Under the pieces are notes generated by a model. That model was given only the letters and a program-made list of their open reading frames with translations, did not search any database and was not told the DNA's origin. A DNA stretch of 39,420 nucleotides from contig NZ_PXWF02000312.1 in NCBI RefSeq assembly GCF_003011895.2, positions 1 to 39,420 on the forward strand. The letters run 5' to 3'. Every line of letters starts with the position of its first letter. Positions within the stretch are counted from its first letter, which is position 1. Source of the stretch: Massilia glaciei. Lineage in GTDB: Bacteria; Pseudomonadota; Gammaproteobacteria; Burkholderiales; Burkholderiaceae_D. A program made the translations under genes and the position numbers. Below, one piece after another: positions 22,591 to 30,834 of the stretch.

Positions 22591-24080
22591 CTTCGCTTCC
22601 CGCGCACGGCGCCGGGAAAACCGGCGCCCCGCCCCTGCGGGCGCCGATGAAAATGGCGTTCGGGCTCGGCAGCACCGCCGAGGCCATCGTCTACACCACG
22701 ACCAGCAGTTTCCTGCTGCTCTACTACAACCAGGTGCTGGGCCTGCCGGCCGACAAGGTCGGCCTGGCGCTCTCGCTCGGCCTGATCGTCAACGCGCTGT
22801 TCGATCCGCTCGTCGGCTCCTGGTCGGACCGCACCAAATCGCGGTTCGGGCGCCGCCATCCGTTCATGTTCGCGTCGATCCTGCCGGCCTCGGCCTGTTT
22901 CTATTTCCTGTTCAATCCACCGCAAGGCCTGGACCAGTTCGCCCAACTGGCCTGGCTGGTGGTGATGAATGTCACGCTGCTCCAGTGCATGACCTTGTTC
23001 CACACGCCCCATCTGGCGCTTGGCGCCGAGATGTCGGACGACTATCTGGAACGCTCGAGCATCATGAGCTACAACACCTTCTTCCTGTGGATCGGCGACA
23101 CGCTCGGGTGGGTGCTGTGCTTCGCCTGGTTCTTCCGGGCCGGCCCCGGCTTTCCCAACGGCGCCCTCGACCCGCAGCGCTGGCCGGTGTTCGCGGCCAC
23201 CTTCGCCGGCATGATCATCGCCTGCCTGTTCATCTCGAGCATGATCACCCGCCGGCGCATTCCCTATCTTGCCCAGGCCAAGCCGGAGCAGCCGCGTTTC
23301 GGGCTGGCCGAATGGATGCGCGACATGGGCCGCGCTTTAACCAACCGCAACTATGTGGTCTTGCTCATCGGCTTCTTTTTCCTCTCGCTCATGAACGGCG
23401 TGCGCGGCGGCCTGTGGCTGTACGGGGCGACCTTCTTCTGGGGCCTCAAGAACGACCAGATCGCCTTCTTCGCGGTGGGCAGCCTGGCCGGATATGTCTT
23501 CGGCTCGGCCGCCGTCACCGCGCTGCACCGCCGTTTCGAGAAGCGCTGGACCGGGGCGGCCGCGCTCGCCGTCTACAGCGTCGGGCCGGCGATTCCGCTC
23601 GCGCTCGGCTACTACGGCGTGCTGGGGCCGGACACCCCCGGCCTGTTGTTCATCCTGATCGCGTTTTCGACCTTGCAGCACGCCCCCTACAGCATCATGA
23701 CGACCACGATCTATTCCGCGCTGGCCGACATCGCCGACGAGAACGAGCTCAAATACGGCATCCGCCAGGAGGGCATTTTGTATTCGACGCGCACCCTGTT
23801 CGCGCGGGTCGACCAGGCCCTCGGCACGGCCCTGGCCGGGTTCGTGCTGGCGCTGATCGCCTTTCCCGTCAAGGCGGTGCCGGGCGAGGTGCCGCAGCCG
23901 GTGCTGATGGCGCTGGCGGCGGCCTTCGTGCTGTCGACCGTTCCGGGCTTGATCGCCGCGGTCTTCTACGCGATGCTGCGCGTCACCAAGGGCACGCACG
24001 ACGCCACCAAGGCGGCGCTGGCGCTCAAGCACAAGGCGGAGCGCGATGCGAATCCGATCGACGGCGCGAAGGCCATCTAG
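22587..24080 (+). CDS. GPH-family (MelB-like) glycoside/proton or sodium symporter
   Basis: 497 residues with about 12 membrane segments. The start is MKMAFGLGSTAEAIVYTTTS followed by LLYYNQVLGLPADKVGLAL. The GPH signature is complete: LIVNALFDPLVGSWSDRTKS then RFGRRHPFMFAS, with the cation-site Asp of the second segment. The C-half has a second set of helices, ending in a charged tail. The family carries glycosides, pentosides and hexuronides across the inner membrane with protons or sodium. Coupled by ATGA to the gene upstream. It implies that the cluster's substrate, or the product left by periplasmic GH1 cleavage, is a glycoside or polyol-like molecule. Confidence 0.92.
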   Translation: MTSLPAHGAGKTGAPPLRAPMKMAFGLGSTAEAIVYTTTSSFLLLYYNQVLGLPADKVGLALSLGLIVNALFDPLVGSWSDRTKSRFGRRHPFMFASILPASACFYFLFNPPQGLDQFAQLAWLVVMNVTLLQCMTLFHTPHLALGAEMSDDYLERSSIMSYNTFFLWIGDTLGWVLCFAWFFRAGPGFPNGALDPQRWPVFAATFAGMIIACLFISSMITRRRIPYLAQAKPEQPRFGLAEWMRDMGRALTNRNYVVLLIGFFFLSLMNGVRGGLWLYGATFFWGLKNDQIAFFAVGSLAGYVFGSAAVTALHRRFEKRWTGAAALAVYSVGPAIPLALGYYGVLGPDTPGLLFILIAFSTLQHAPYSIMTTTIYSALADIADENELKYGIRQEGILYSTRTLFARVDQALGTALAGFVLALIAFPVKAVPGEVPQPVLMALAAAFVLSTVPGLIAAVFYAMLRVTKGTHDATKAALALKHKAERDANPIDGAKAI

Positions 24081-24186
24081 CCATCGATCTATTTTCCCCC
24101 ACCGTCCGGCGGCAGCGCATTGCCGGACATCGCCGGCGCGCCGCCCCTCTCGCGGCAACCCGGCGGATATTAATGGAGACCAAGGT

Positions 24187-25248
24187 ATGAGCAAGCACCT
24201 CGCAAACAAACAGCTGACCGCGCGCTTCCTGACGGAACTTGCGGACACGCCGGTCGAGGACATCGGCGCCGTTCTGGAGCGGTTCTGCCACGGCGACTGC
24301 CGCTGGGAGATATTCCATCCGTTCAACCGTATAGACGGACTCGACAATGTCGCAAGCCAGTTCTGGGGGCCGCTCAAGCGCGCGTTTCCCGACTATGAGC
24401 AGCGGCTGGGCCAGGTCCTTGCCGGGGAGTACGAGGGGCGCGAGCAAGTGAGCACGCTGGGCCACGTGATGGGGTCGTTCGAGGCCCGGTGGCTGACCAT
24501 CCCGCCGACCCACAATCTCGCCTTTCTGCGCTTCGGCTTCAACGCGATTGTGCGCGATGGCAAGTTCGCCAAGGCGTATGTCCTGCTCGACATCCCCGAC
24601 CTGATGCGGCAGGCCGGCTGCTATCCGCTGCGCCGGATGCCGGGCTCGGCCGAACAATGGCCGCTGCCGCCGATCGACAGCGGCGCCACGCTCGACGCCG
24701 TCGCCGCCGAGCGCGGCGCCCTGAGCATGGCGATCGTGCGCGAAATGCAGCTGGGCCTGCCCAAGCCCGGGGAGGTCGTCAGCGTCAGCAGCGCCGCCTC
24801 GCGCCACAGCCGGCACTGGCACGAGAATATGAATTGGTACGGCCCCGCGGGGATCGGCTCGGCGCGCCGCCTGCGCGGCTTTCGCGAATCCCACGGCGCG
24901 CTGTTCCTGCAGGCGTTTCCGGACCGCTCCGGCATCGCGCGCGACCCCACCGGGCCGGAGGACGGGCCGGGCCATTACACGCGCATCGGCGACGGCCTGT
25001 TCGCCGTGACGGGCGGCTGGCCCTCGATCCATGCGACCCACACCGGCGGGCAGTGGCTCGGGTTGCCGCCGACCGGACGCAAGGTCGAGATGCGGGTCGC
25101 CGATTGGTACCGGCTCGACCGCGACGACAAGATCATCGACAACTGGGTGATGATCGACGTGCCGCACATGCTGCAGCAGATGGGCCTCGACATCCTCGAC
25201 GACCTGCGCTTTTTCGCCGATCCGGCCTTGTCGCGGCTGCGCGAATAA
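24187..25248 (+). CDS. SnoaL-like (polyketide-cyclase type) two-domain protein C
   Basis: 353 residues. The first domain (about 1-150: LTARFLTELADTPVEDIGAV, CHGDCRWEIFHPFNRIDGLD, AYVLLDIPDLMRQAGCYPL) and the second (about 200-345: WHENMNWYGPAGIGSARRLR, FRESHGALFLQAFPDR, GGWPSIHATHTGGQWLGLPP, VADWYRLDRDDKIIDNWVMI, DVPHMLQQMG) both have the SnoaL/ester-cyclase pattern, the latter with the family's WHENM and DVPHMLQQMG blocks. Family members do intramolecular aldol or hydration-type reactions. The start has GGAGACCAAGGT just upstream. It lies 106 bases after the transporter gene, probably still in the same transcript, and its stop overlaps operator O3. Confidence 0.85.
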   Translation: MSKHLANKQLTARFLTELADTPVEDIGAVLERFCHGDCRWEIFHPFNRIDGLDNVASQFWGPLKRAFPDYEQRLGQVLAGEYEGREQVSTLGHVMGSFEARWLTIPPTHNLAFLRFGFNAIVRDGKFAKAYVLLDIPDLMRQAGCYPLRRMPGSAEQWPLPPIDSGATLDAVAAERGALSMAIVREMQLGLPKPGEVVSVSSAASRHSRHWHENMNWYGPAGIGSARRLRGFRESHGALFLQAFPDRSGIARDPTGPEDGPGHYTRIGDGLFAVTGGWPSIHATHTGGQWLGLPPTGRKVEMRVADWYRLDRDDKIIDNWVMIDVPHMLQQMGLDILDDLRFFADPALSRLRE

Positions 25249-25260
25249 TTTCGAATGCAG
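25245..25260 (+). promoter_or_regulatory. Weak operator-like site O3
   Basis: ATAATTTCGAATGCAG keeps TTCGAATGCA, the right half of the operator, but lacks the left arm. It covers the stop codon of protein C, 99 bases before the full site O4 (start to start). Confidence 0.4.
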
Positions 25261-25343
25261 TGAATATGTGTTTTTACGCCTGAATTTTCGTCAAATACAT
25301 CGACTGTCGCATGAAAATCAATTGCTTACAAATTCGATTGATT

Positions 25344-25359
25344 TTGACTTCGAATGCAA
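25344..25359 (+). promoter_or_regulatory. Operator O4 of the TonB receptor gene
   Basis: TTGACTTCGAATGCAA, identical in all 16 bases to O1, 49 bases before the receptor start codon. The upstream 30 bases are AT-rich and contain TTGCTTACAAATTCGATTGA, but no convincing -10 box could be paired with the TTGACT. Confidence 0.78.
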
Positions 25360-25407
25360 ATAACATTGAGTGGCCATCCGGTCACCGTCTTTAAGGGGAT
25401 ATCTAAA

Positions 25408-28176
25408 ATGAAAAAATCGAAAAATTCGAAGCAACTGAGGAAGCTCATCTGGACCACCGTTCCATTCTGTCTGTTCCCGGCGGCGTCTTTTGCCCAGGCG
25501 GCAGAGGAGGCCCCGAAGAAGGTCGAGGCCCCGACGAAGGTCGCGGCCGCGAAGGCCGCCGAAAGCGACACGGGGGTGGCCGTCGTCACCGTCACCGCGC
25601 AGCGCCGCTCCGAGTCCGTGCAAAAGGTGCCGCTGTCGATTTCGGCGCTGACCGGTGATCAGCTCAAGAATGCCAACGTCACCACCGTCGACCGCCTCGA
25701 GCAGCTCATGCCCGGCGTGCGCATGGGGCGCTCCGGATCCGACCTGCGCCCGGCGATGCGCGGCACCTATACCGAGAACGTGGCGGCCAATGGCGACCCG
25801 CGCTTCGGCATCTACGTCGACGACATCTACCAGTCGCGCACCAGCCAGGTGCCGCCGATCGTCGATCTGGCGCGCGTCGAGGTGCAAAAGGGCCCGCAGG
25901 GCACGCTTTACGGACGCAACAGCTTTGGCGGCAACATCGTGTTCCACTCCGCCCAGCCGAAGGATTATTTCGAAGGCGGCGTCGATACGATGATCGGCAA
26001 TAACGGCCAGAAGCGGCTCGAAGGCTTCGTCAATGTCCCCATCAACGAGACGGTGGCGCTGCGGCTCGCCGGACTGGTCGAAAAGTCGGACGGCTACGTC
26101 AAGAACATCGGCACCGGCGGCGACCTCGGCAGCGAGGACCAGAAATTCATCCGCGGCACGCTGCGCATCGCGCCGTCGTCGATGCCCGGGCTCGAGGTGC
26201 TGTTGCGCGCCTCGTATCTGGATCTCGGCGGTCAGGGCCTGGGTGGCTTCGGCTACAAGTTCCTTGGCACCCTGATCGATCCGAGCCTGATCCGGGCCCC
26301 CGGACAATCGCTGACCTATAACGGCGCCACCTATGCCTTCCCGAACGGCTTCAACGGCAATAGCTGGACCGGCGTGGGCATGCCCTACGACGCGCGTTAC
26401 CGCGACGGCATCGCCGATGTCAACGGCGCCGACGTCGGCATTCCGACGCTGGCCGATCCCTACACCGTGAACTTCGCGGGCGACGCCTTCCGCAAGGGCT
26501 CGCAGCAGCAGTATGGCGCCACCATCAACCTCGACGTCGGCAACGTGCGCCTGCGCTCGATCACCGGCTACAGCGATTTCGACATCATCCGCACCGCCGG
26601 CAGCCTCACGCCGGTGCTGTTGAACTATTCGTACGGGGGGACGACGTCCAAAACGTTCACGCAGGAACTGCAGATTCTGTCGAACAACAGCGCCAGTCCG
26701 CTGCAATGGATCGCCGGCGCCTACTACTTCGACGACACCAACCGCGACCTCAGCGTCACCAACCAGAACCGCAGCTACGTCACGGCGACCGCGCCGGCGG
26801 GACAGCAGTATTATCCCTTCGACTTCAACCAGATGCCTTCCGGCGCCGGCTTCAACCAGACTTTCGCGTGGGACGGTTTTAGCACGCAGGAGCAAAACAC
26901 CCGCTCGCTCGCCGCCTACGGCCAGCTGTCTTACACCTTCTTCGACAAGCTCACGCTGACCTCCGGTGTGCGCCACACCAGCGACAAGAAGGAACTGAAG
27001 ACATCGCGCTTCAACGCCAGTCCAACCGGTCCCGGCGCGTACCTGGTCCACGGCATCAACGACCCGATCGATTACACCTGCGGCGGCTTCATCGCGGCCA
27101 ACCCGGCCTCGGTGTCGGCCACGCCGACGGACAAGGCCTACAACTTCGTCTGCGGCAGCAACACCGAAAAATACATATCCCACCGCCAGGCCGTCGATTA
27201 CAAGTTCGACCGCGACCACATGGTCTATGCCAGCTACTCGACCGGCACCCATGCGGGTGGCTTCAACAGCGGGCCGGTGACGATCGCCGGCGTTCCCACC
27301 TTGTTGTCGTTCGCGCCGGAGAAGGTCACGGCGATCGAATTCGGGACCAAGAACGCGTTCTTGAACAACCGCCTGACGCTCAACGCGGCCGTGTTCCGGA
27401 ATGACTACCGCGATCTGCAGGCGCAGACCTCGATCCCCAATCCGAATGCGCCGCTGACCAGCGTGATCGCGCTCGTCCAGAACATCGGCAAGGACCGCGC
27501 CTACGGCCTCGACCTCGATGCCGTGTTCCGGCCGACCAAGACCTTCCGCGCCAATCTTTCGTACAACTGGCTCGACGCGAAAGAGATCGACTACGCCGTC
27601 AACACGTTCAACTATGGTGGGGCGGCCGGCCTGTGCGGCGTCACGCCCAGCTGCATCCCGGCGACGGGCGAGGCGAATGCGGTGCAAGGCACGCCGTTCC
27701 CCAATCCGCGCACCGATCCGAACCGGTTCATTCCCGTGGTCGACGCCCAGGGCATGCCGGTGGTCACCGGCGGCGTTCCGCAATACCGCTACGTGATCGC
27801 CGGGGTCGGGCGCGACGGGACCAGGTACACCGGGCCGAAGGCTTTCTCGCCCAAGCATACGCTCCAGATCGGCCTTGCCCATGACTTCTCGCTGGGCAAT
27901 GCGGGCACGCTGACGCCGGAGATCCAGACCTACTACAACTCGGGCTACATCCTCACCGACCTGACGCCCAATTTTGGCAAGAACGACGCCTACACCAAGA
28001 CCGACTTGCGCCTGACTTACCGGACCGCTGATCACAAGATCACGGTGCAGGCATTCGTCAACAACGTCGAGGACGAGGCGATCATCACCCGGGCCGTGTA
28101 TTCCAGCCATCGGTCGCTGCTGGCGAACTACGCGCCAGGCCGGACTTATGGCATCACCGCCGGCTACAGGTTTTGA
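25408..28176 (+). CDS. TonB-dependent outer-membrane receptor of the NTF2/GPH locus
   Basis: 922 residues. Signal peptide (KLIWTTVPFCLFPAASFA|QA), an Ala/Lys-rich linker (EAPKKVEAPTKVAAAKAAES), a TonB-box-like VAVVTVTAQRR, then the plug with VQKVPLSISALTGDQLKNAN, VDRLEQLMPGV, RFGIYVDDIYQSR and VEVQKGPQGTLYGRNSFGGN, and a beta-barrel ending in GITAGYRF. The plug is of the class abundant in sphingomonads, where these receptors take up plant aromatics and glycosides. ATG 25408 is preceded by AAGGGGAT. Operator O4 lies just upstream, so it should be induced with the transporter operon and probably imports the same substrate over the outer membrane. Confidence 0.93.
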   Translation: MKKSKNSKQLRKLIWTTVPFCLFPAASFAQAAEEAPKKVEAPTKVAAAKAAESDTGVAVVTVTAQRRSESVQKVPLSISALTGDQLKNANVTTVDRLEQLMPGVRMGRSGSDLRPAMRGTYTENVAANGDPRFGIYVDDIYQSRTSQVPPIVDLARVEVQKGPQGTLYGRNSFGGNIVFHSAQPKDYFEGGVDTMIGNNGQKRLEGFVNVPINETVALRLAGLVEKSDGYVKNIGTGGDLGSEDQKFIRGTLRIAPSSMPGLEVLLRASYLDLGGQGLGGFGYKFLGTLIDPSLIRAPGQSLTYNGATYAFPNGFNGNSWTGVGMPYDARYRDGIADVNGADVGIPTLADPYTVNFAGDAFRKGSQQQYGATINLDVGNVRLRSITGYSDFDIIRTAGSLTPVLLNYSYGGTTSKTFTQELQILSNNSASPLQWIAGAYYFDDTNRDLSVTNQNRSYVTATAPAGQQYYPFDFNQMPSGAGFNQTFAWDGFSTQEQNTRSLAAYGQLSYTFFDKLTLTSGVRHTSDKKELKTSRFNASPTGPGAYLVHGINDPIDYTCGGFIAANPASVSATPTDKAYNFVCGSNTEKYISHRQAVDYKFDRDHMVYASYSTGTHAGGFNSGPVTIAGVPTLLSFAPEKVTAIEFGTKNAFLNNRLTLNAAVFRNDYRDLQAQTSIPNPNAPLTSVIALVQNIGKDRAYGLDLDAVFRPTKTFRANLSYNWLDAKEIDYAVNTFNYGGAAGLCGVTPSCIPATGEANAVQGTPFPNPRTDPNRFIPVVDAQGMPVVTGGVPQYRYVIAGVGRDGTRYTGPKAFSPKHTLQIGLAHDFSLGNAGTLTPEIQTYYNSGYILTDLTPNFGKNDAYTKTDLRLTYRTADHKITVQAFVNNVEDEAIITRAVYSSHRSLLANYAPGRTYGITAGYRF

Positions 28177-28203
28177 TGTGAACGACTCCTAGGCAACACC
28201 AAT

Positions 28204-28234
28204 GCCGGGAGCGCCCCGCGCGGGCGCTCCCGGC
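28204..28234. repeat. Perfect 13-bp hairpin after the TonB receptor gene
   Basis: GCCGGGAGCGCCC, loop CGCGC, GGGCGCTCCCGGC. It begins 27 bases after the receptor stop. There is no T-run, so it may act as a transcript-stabilising hairpin or a weak terminator. Confidence 0.7.
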
Positions 28235-28390
28235 GCGCAGCGACAAGCAATACTGGATGCAGTGGTCGATGCGTCAGGTCCCGCCACGCCGTCCAGGCGT
28301 GCATCGGGCGCCGCTTGGCGGCGTTGCCGCGCCTCGTTTGCGGGCGCAACGCGATATTCCTCCATTCATCACACAACGAAGCTCTTCATC

Positions 28391-29464
28391 ATGAACAATT
28401 ACGCCGTCAATCAATTCTCCACCACTGGCACGCTCTATCTGAGCGCGCCCGAAGCCGCGCTGCTGGTGCGCAAAGTCGGGCTCGAGGTCTCGCTTCGGAG
28501 CATCGCGGCCAATATCCGCGAGGACTTTTCGCGCTGGCCCGATTTCGACAAATCGGCGCGCGTGGCCAGCCACTCCGAGTTCGGCGTGATCGAGCTGATG
28601 CCCGTCTCGGACGACCACCGCTACGCCTTCAAGTATGTCAACGGCCACCCGCGCAACACGGGCCTGGGCCTGTCCACCGTGATGGCCTTCGGCGTCTATG
28701 CCGACGTCGACACCGGCTCGCCGCTGTTGCTCTCGGAACTCACCATCACCACGGCGCTGCGCACCGCCGCCATGTCCGCTCTCGCCGCGCAATCGCTGGC
28801 GCGGCCCGACAGCCGCGTCATGGCGCTGATCGGCAATGGCGCGCAAAGCGAGTTCCAGGCGCTCGCATTCAAGTACCTGGTCGGCATCGACACGCTGCGG
28901 CTCTACGATGTCGACCCCGATGCCACCGCAAAACTGGTGGCCAACCTGCGCCCTTTCGGCCTGGCCATCGTAATGTGCGGCAGCGCCGCCGAGGCCGCGC
29001 GCGGCGCCGACATCATCACCACCGTGACCGCCGACAAGACGCAGGCGATCATCCTCACGCCGGACATGGTGGAACCGGGCGTGCACATCAATGCCGTCGG
29101 CGGCGACTGCCCCGGCAAGACAGAATTGCACGCCGACATCCTCACGCGCGCGAACGTGTTCGTCGAATACGCCCCGCAATCGCGCATCGAGGGCGAGATC
29201 CAGCAGATGCCGGCCGACTTCGCGGTCACGGAGTTGTGGCAGGTGTTCACCGGCCAGGCCGCCGCGCGCACGTCAGCCACGGAAGTGACCGTATTCGATT
29301 CGGTCGGCTTCGCGCTCGAGGATTTCTCGGCGCTGCGCTTCATGTACGACAGCGCCGAGGCGCACGGCTTCGGCCAGCGCATCGCCTTGATCCCGTCGCT
29401 GGACGACCCGAAGGACTTGTTCTCGACAGTCGCGGTGATGCAAGACGAAGCTGTCACTTGCTGA
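28391..29464 (+). CDS. Ornithine cyclodeaminase
   Basis: 357 residues, the usual size for bacterial ornithine cyclodeaminase (mu-crystallin family), which converts L-ornithine to L-proline and ammonia with bound NAD. Recognisable blocks are VGLEVSLRSIAANIREDFSR, FGVIELMPVSD, YAFKYVNGHPRNT with the substrate-binding Lys, LLSELTITTALRTAAMSALA, MALIGNGAQSEFQALAF for the dinucleotide, LYDVDPDATAKL, GADIITTVTADK, NAVGGDCPGKTELHADIL with the catalytic Asp, and VFDSVGFALEDFSALRF. ATG 28391 gives the family N-terminus. No operator or arginine gene lies nearby, so its link with the surrounding cluster is unclear. It may instead use another amino acid or imine. Confidence 0.92.
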   Translation: MNNYAVNQFSTTGTLYLSAPEAALLVRKVGLEVSLRSIAANIREDFSRWPDFDKSARVASHSEFGVIELMPVSDDHRYAFKYVNGHPRNTGLGLSTVMAFGVYADVDTGSPLLLSELTITTALRTAAMSALAAQSLARPDSRVMALIGNGAQSEFQALAFKYLVGIDTLRLYDVDPDATAKLVANLRPFGLAIVMCGSAAEAARGADIITTVTADKTQAIILTPDMVEPGVHINAVGGDCPGKTELHADILTRANVFVEYAPQSRIEGEIQQMPADFAVTELWQVFTGQAAARTSATEVTVFDSVGFALEDFSALRFMYDSAEAHGFGQRIALIPSLDDPKDLFSTVAVMQDEAVTC

Positions 29465-30129
29465 GTCGATCATTCGGGTAGCCGGGGTGCGCGCAAAGAG
29501 CGGTGGGCGGCATGCCGGCTGAACTGGCCCCGTATTCCGGCCGTGCCGCGCGCATCGCCTTGGCCCGGGCCTTCGAGGTCGTCCAGCAGCTTGCGCGGCG
29601 TGGCCGCGCGGCGCCGTCCTGCGCCTGCTGCATTCCGGGCAGCGATGCCGCCGATTGCGCATGCGCCTGGGCCACAAAGGCGGAAGCGCCGATCGCGGTG
29701 GTACGGGGGGCTTGGTTGAAGGCCGGGTTGCCGTCGCGGACTTGCTAATGCTAATCCTGGTATCGAGGTCGCTCTAGAAATCGAGCGAAAAGAGCCGAAA
29801 CATTAAAAACCAACATCGTCCCTGCATGCACGCACTGCTCTCCAGATAATTTTCTTGACATTGCACCACTGCAAAAACTGGGGTCTACGCTGTAGAAATC
29901 GAGAAGCTGCATTCATCGATGAAATAGCCAACGTCATCCTCGCTTTCGCGGGGATGACGTTGATTTTTGGTATCTAAGTCCCCTGCGATACGATTTCTGA
30001 AACGATAGTGACCGATTCAGCGCATCGCCATGTCAAGGTTTTCATTCCGGACAGCAGTGTGCATGCACGAAAACGATGTTGGTTTGCTTGTTTGAGGGGG
30101 GGGGCGGCGCCGGTTCCGCCGCGCTTCTT
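29465..30129. other. 665-bp intergenic stretch between convergent genes
   Basis: No convincing gene. On the minus strand, 29740-29500 reads like protein (VRDGNPAFNQAPRTTAIGAS, AQAHAQSAASLPGMQQAQDG) without a start and could be a scrap of an unknown gene. The right half (29740-30060) is much more AT-rich than its neighbours and contains TTGCA-CCAC-TGCAA (29861-29874), two copies of TAGAAATCGAG (29774-29784 and 29892-29902), a strong hairpin (29930-29961) and a run of nine G (30096-30104). Confidence 0.5.
29930..29961. repeat. REP-like hairpin
   Basis: AACGTCATCCTCGC, loop TTTC, GCGGGGATGACGTT: a 14-bp stem with one G-T pair, followed on the plus strand by GATTTTTGG. It resembles the dispersed CGTCAT-CCCGCGAAAGCGGG intergenic repeats of many proteobacteria and may also end transcription of the convergent genes on either side. 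Confidence 0.65.
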
Positions 30130-30834
30130 TCAATGCAGAGATGCCAGCCAGTTGCGCAAGGCCTGTGCCGACTCGGCCGCTTGTTCGAGCGGCGCCAGGT
30201 GTCCCGCCCGCTCCAGCGCGACGCCGCTGCCGCGCTGCAGCAAGCCCGCCATGCGCAGGTGGCCGTCGGGAGGGCAAACCCGGTCCGCGCTGCCATACGC
30301 CACCAGCACGGGGACGTCGATCCCGGGCAGGATGGGCCAGGAATCGGCGCGTCCGGCCAGGGCGTCCGACTGGTCCGCGAAGACCTCGACGCCGGCGCTG
30401 ACCGCCATCGCCGCCACGGTCGATGTGAATGGCTCGCGCCCGGCCGCGCCCGGCGCCAGGTATGCCGGCGCCAGCCTCTCGCGCGCGAGACGCTCGATCC
30501 CGTCGCGGCCCGCCAGTTCCATCTGGCCCGCGCGCGCCTGGCGCCGCTCGGGCGTGTCGGGTCCGGGATTGGTGCCGAACAGGGCGAGGCCATCGAGCCG
30601 GTGCGGCGCCTGGCGCCACATCTCGAGGGCGACGATACCGCCCATCGACAGGCCGACCGGCAGCAAGGGCCCGGACACGGCCTCGAGCACCCGCGTCGCC
30701 ATGGCCGCGATGCTGTCGTCCCGCGGGTAGTTCCAGTCAATGCAGGGGTAGTCGGCGCGCAACGAAAGGTACACCGCTTGCCACACGCGCGAATCACACA
30801 GCGACCCCGGCAAAAAAACCAGGGTCGGGGTCAT
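30130..30834 (-). CDS. Alpha/beta hydrolase
   Basis: 234 residues, compact alpha/beta hydrolase without signal peptide. It starts MTPTLVFLPGSLCDSRVWQ (oxyanion loop), has nucleophile elbow VGLSMGGIVALEMW (Ser), LALFGTNPGPDT, the acid Asp in VAYGSADRVCP and the His in RAGHLAPLEQ. Proteins of this shape act as esterases, lactonases or C-C hydrolases. It is the last gene of the four-gene operon that starts with the histidinol-dehydrogenase-like gene and overlaps the cupin gene by 4 bases (30834-30831), so it is expected to act on an intermediate of the same pathway. The substrate is not evident. Confidence 0.88.
   Translation of the reverse strand: MTPTLVFLPGSLCDSRVWQAVYLSLRADYPCIDWNYPRDDSIAAMATRVLEAVSGPLLPVGLSMGGIVALEMWRQAPHRLDGLALFGTNPGPDTPERRQARAGQMELAGRDGIERLARERLAPAYLAPGAAGREPFTSTVAAMAVSAGVEVFADQSDALAGRADSWPILPGIDVPVLVAYGSADRVCPPDGHLRMAGLLQRGSGVALERAGHLAPLEQAAESAQALRNWLASLH

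Noticed and set aside
29861-29874. TTGCA-CCAC-TGCAA as a further LacI operator
   Set aside because: The arms match but the TTCGAA centre is missing and the spacing is two bases shorter.
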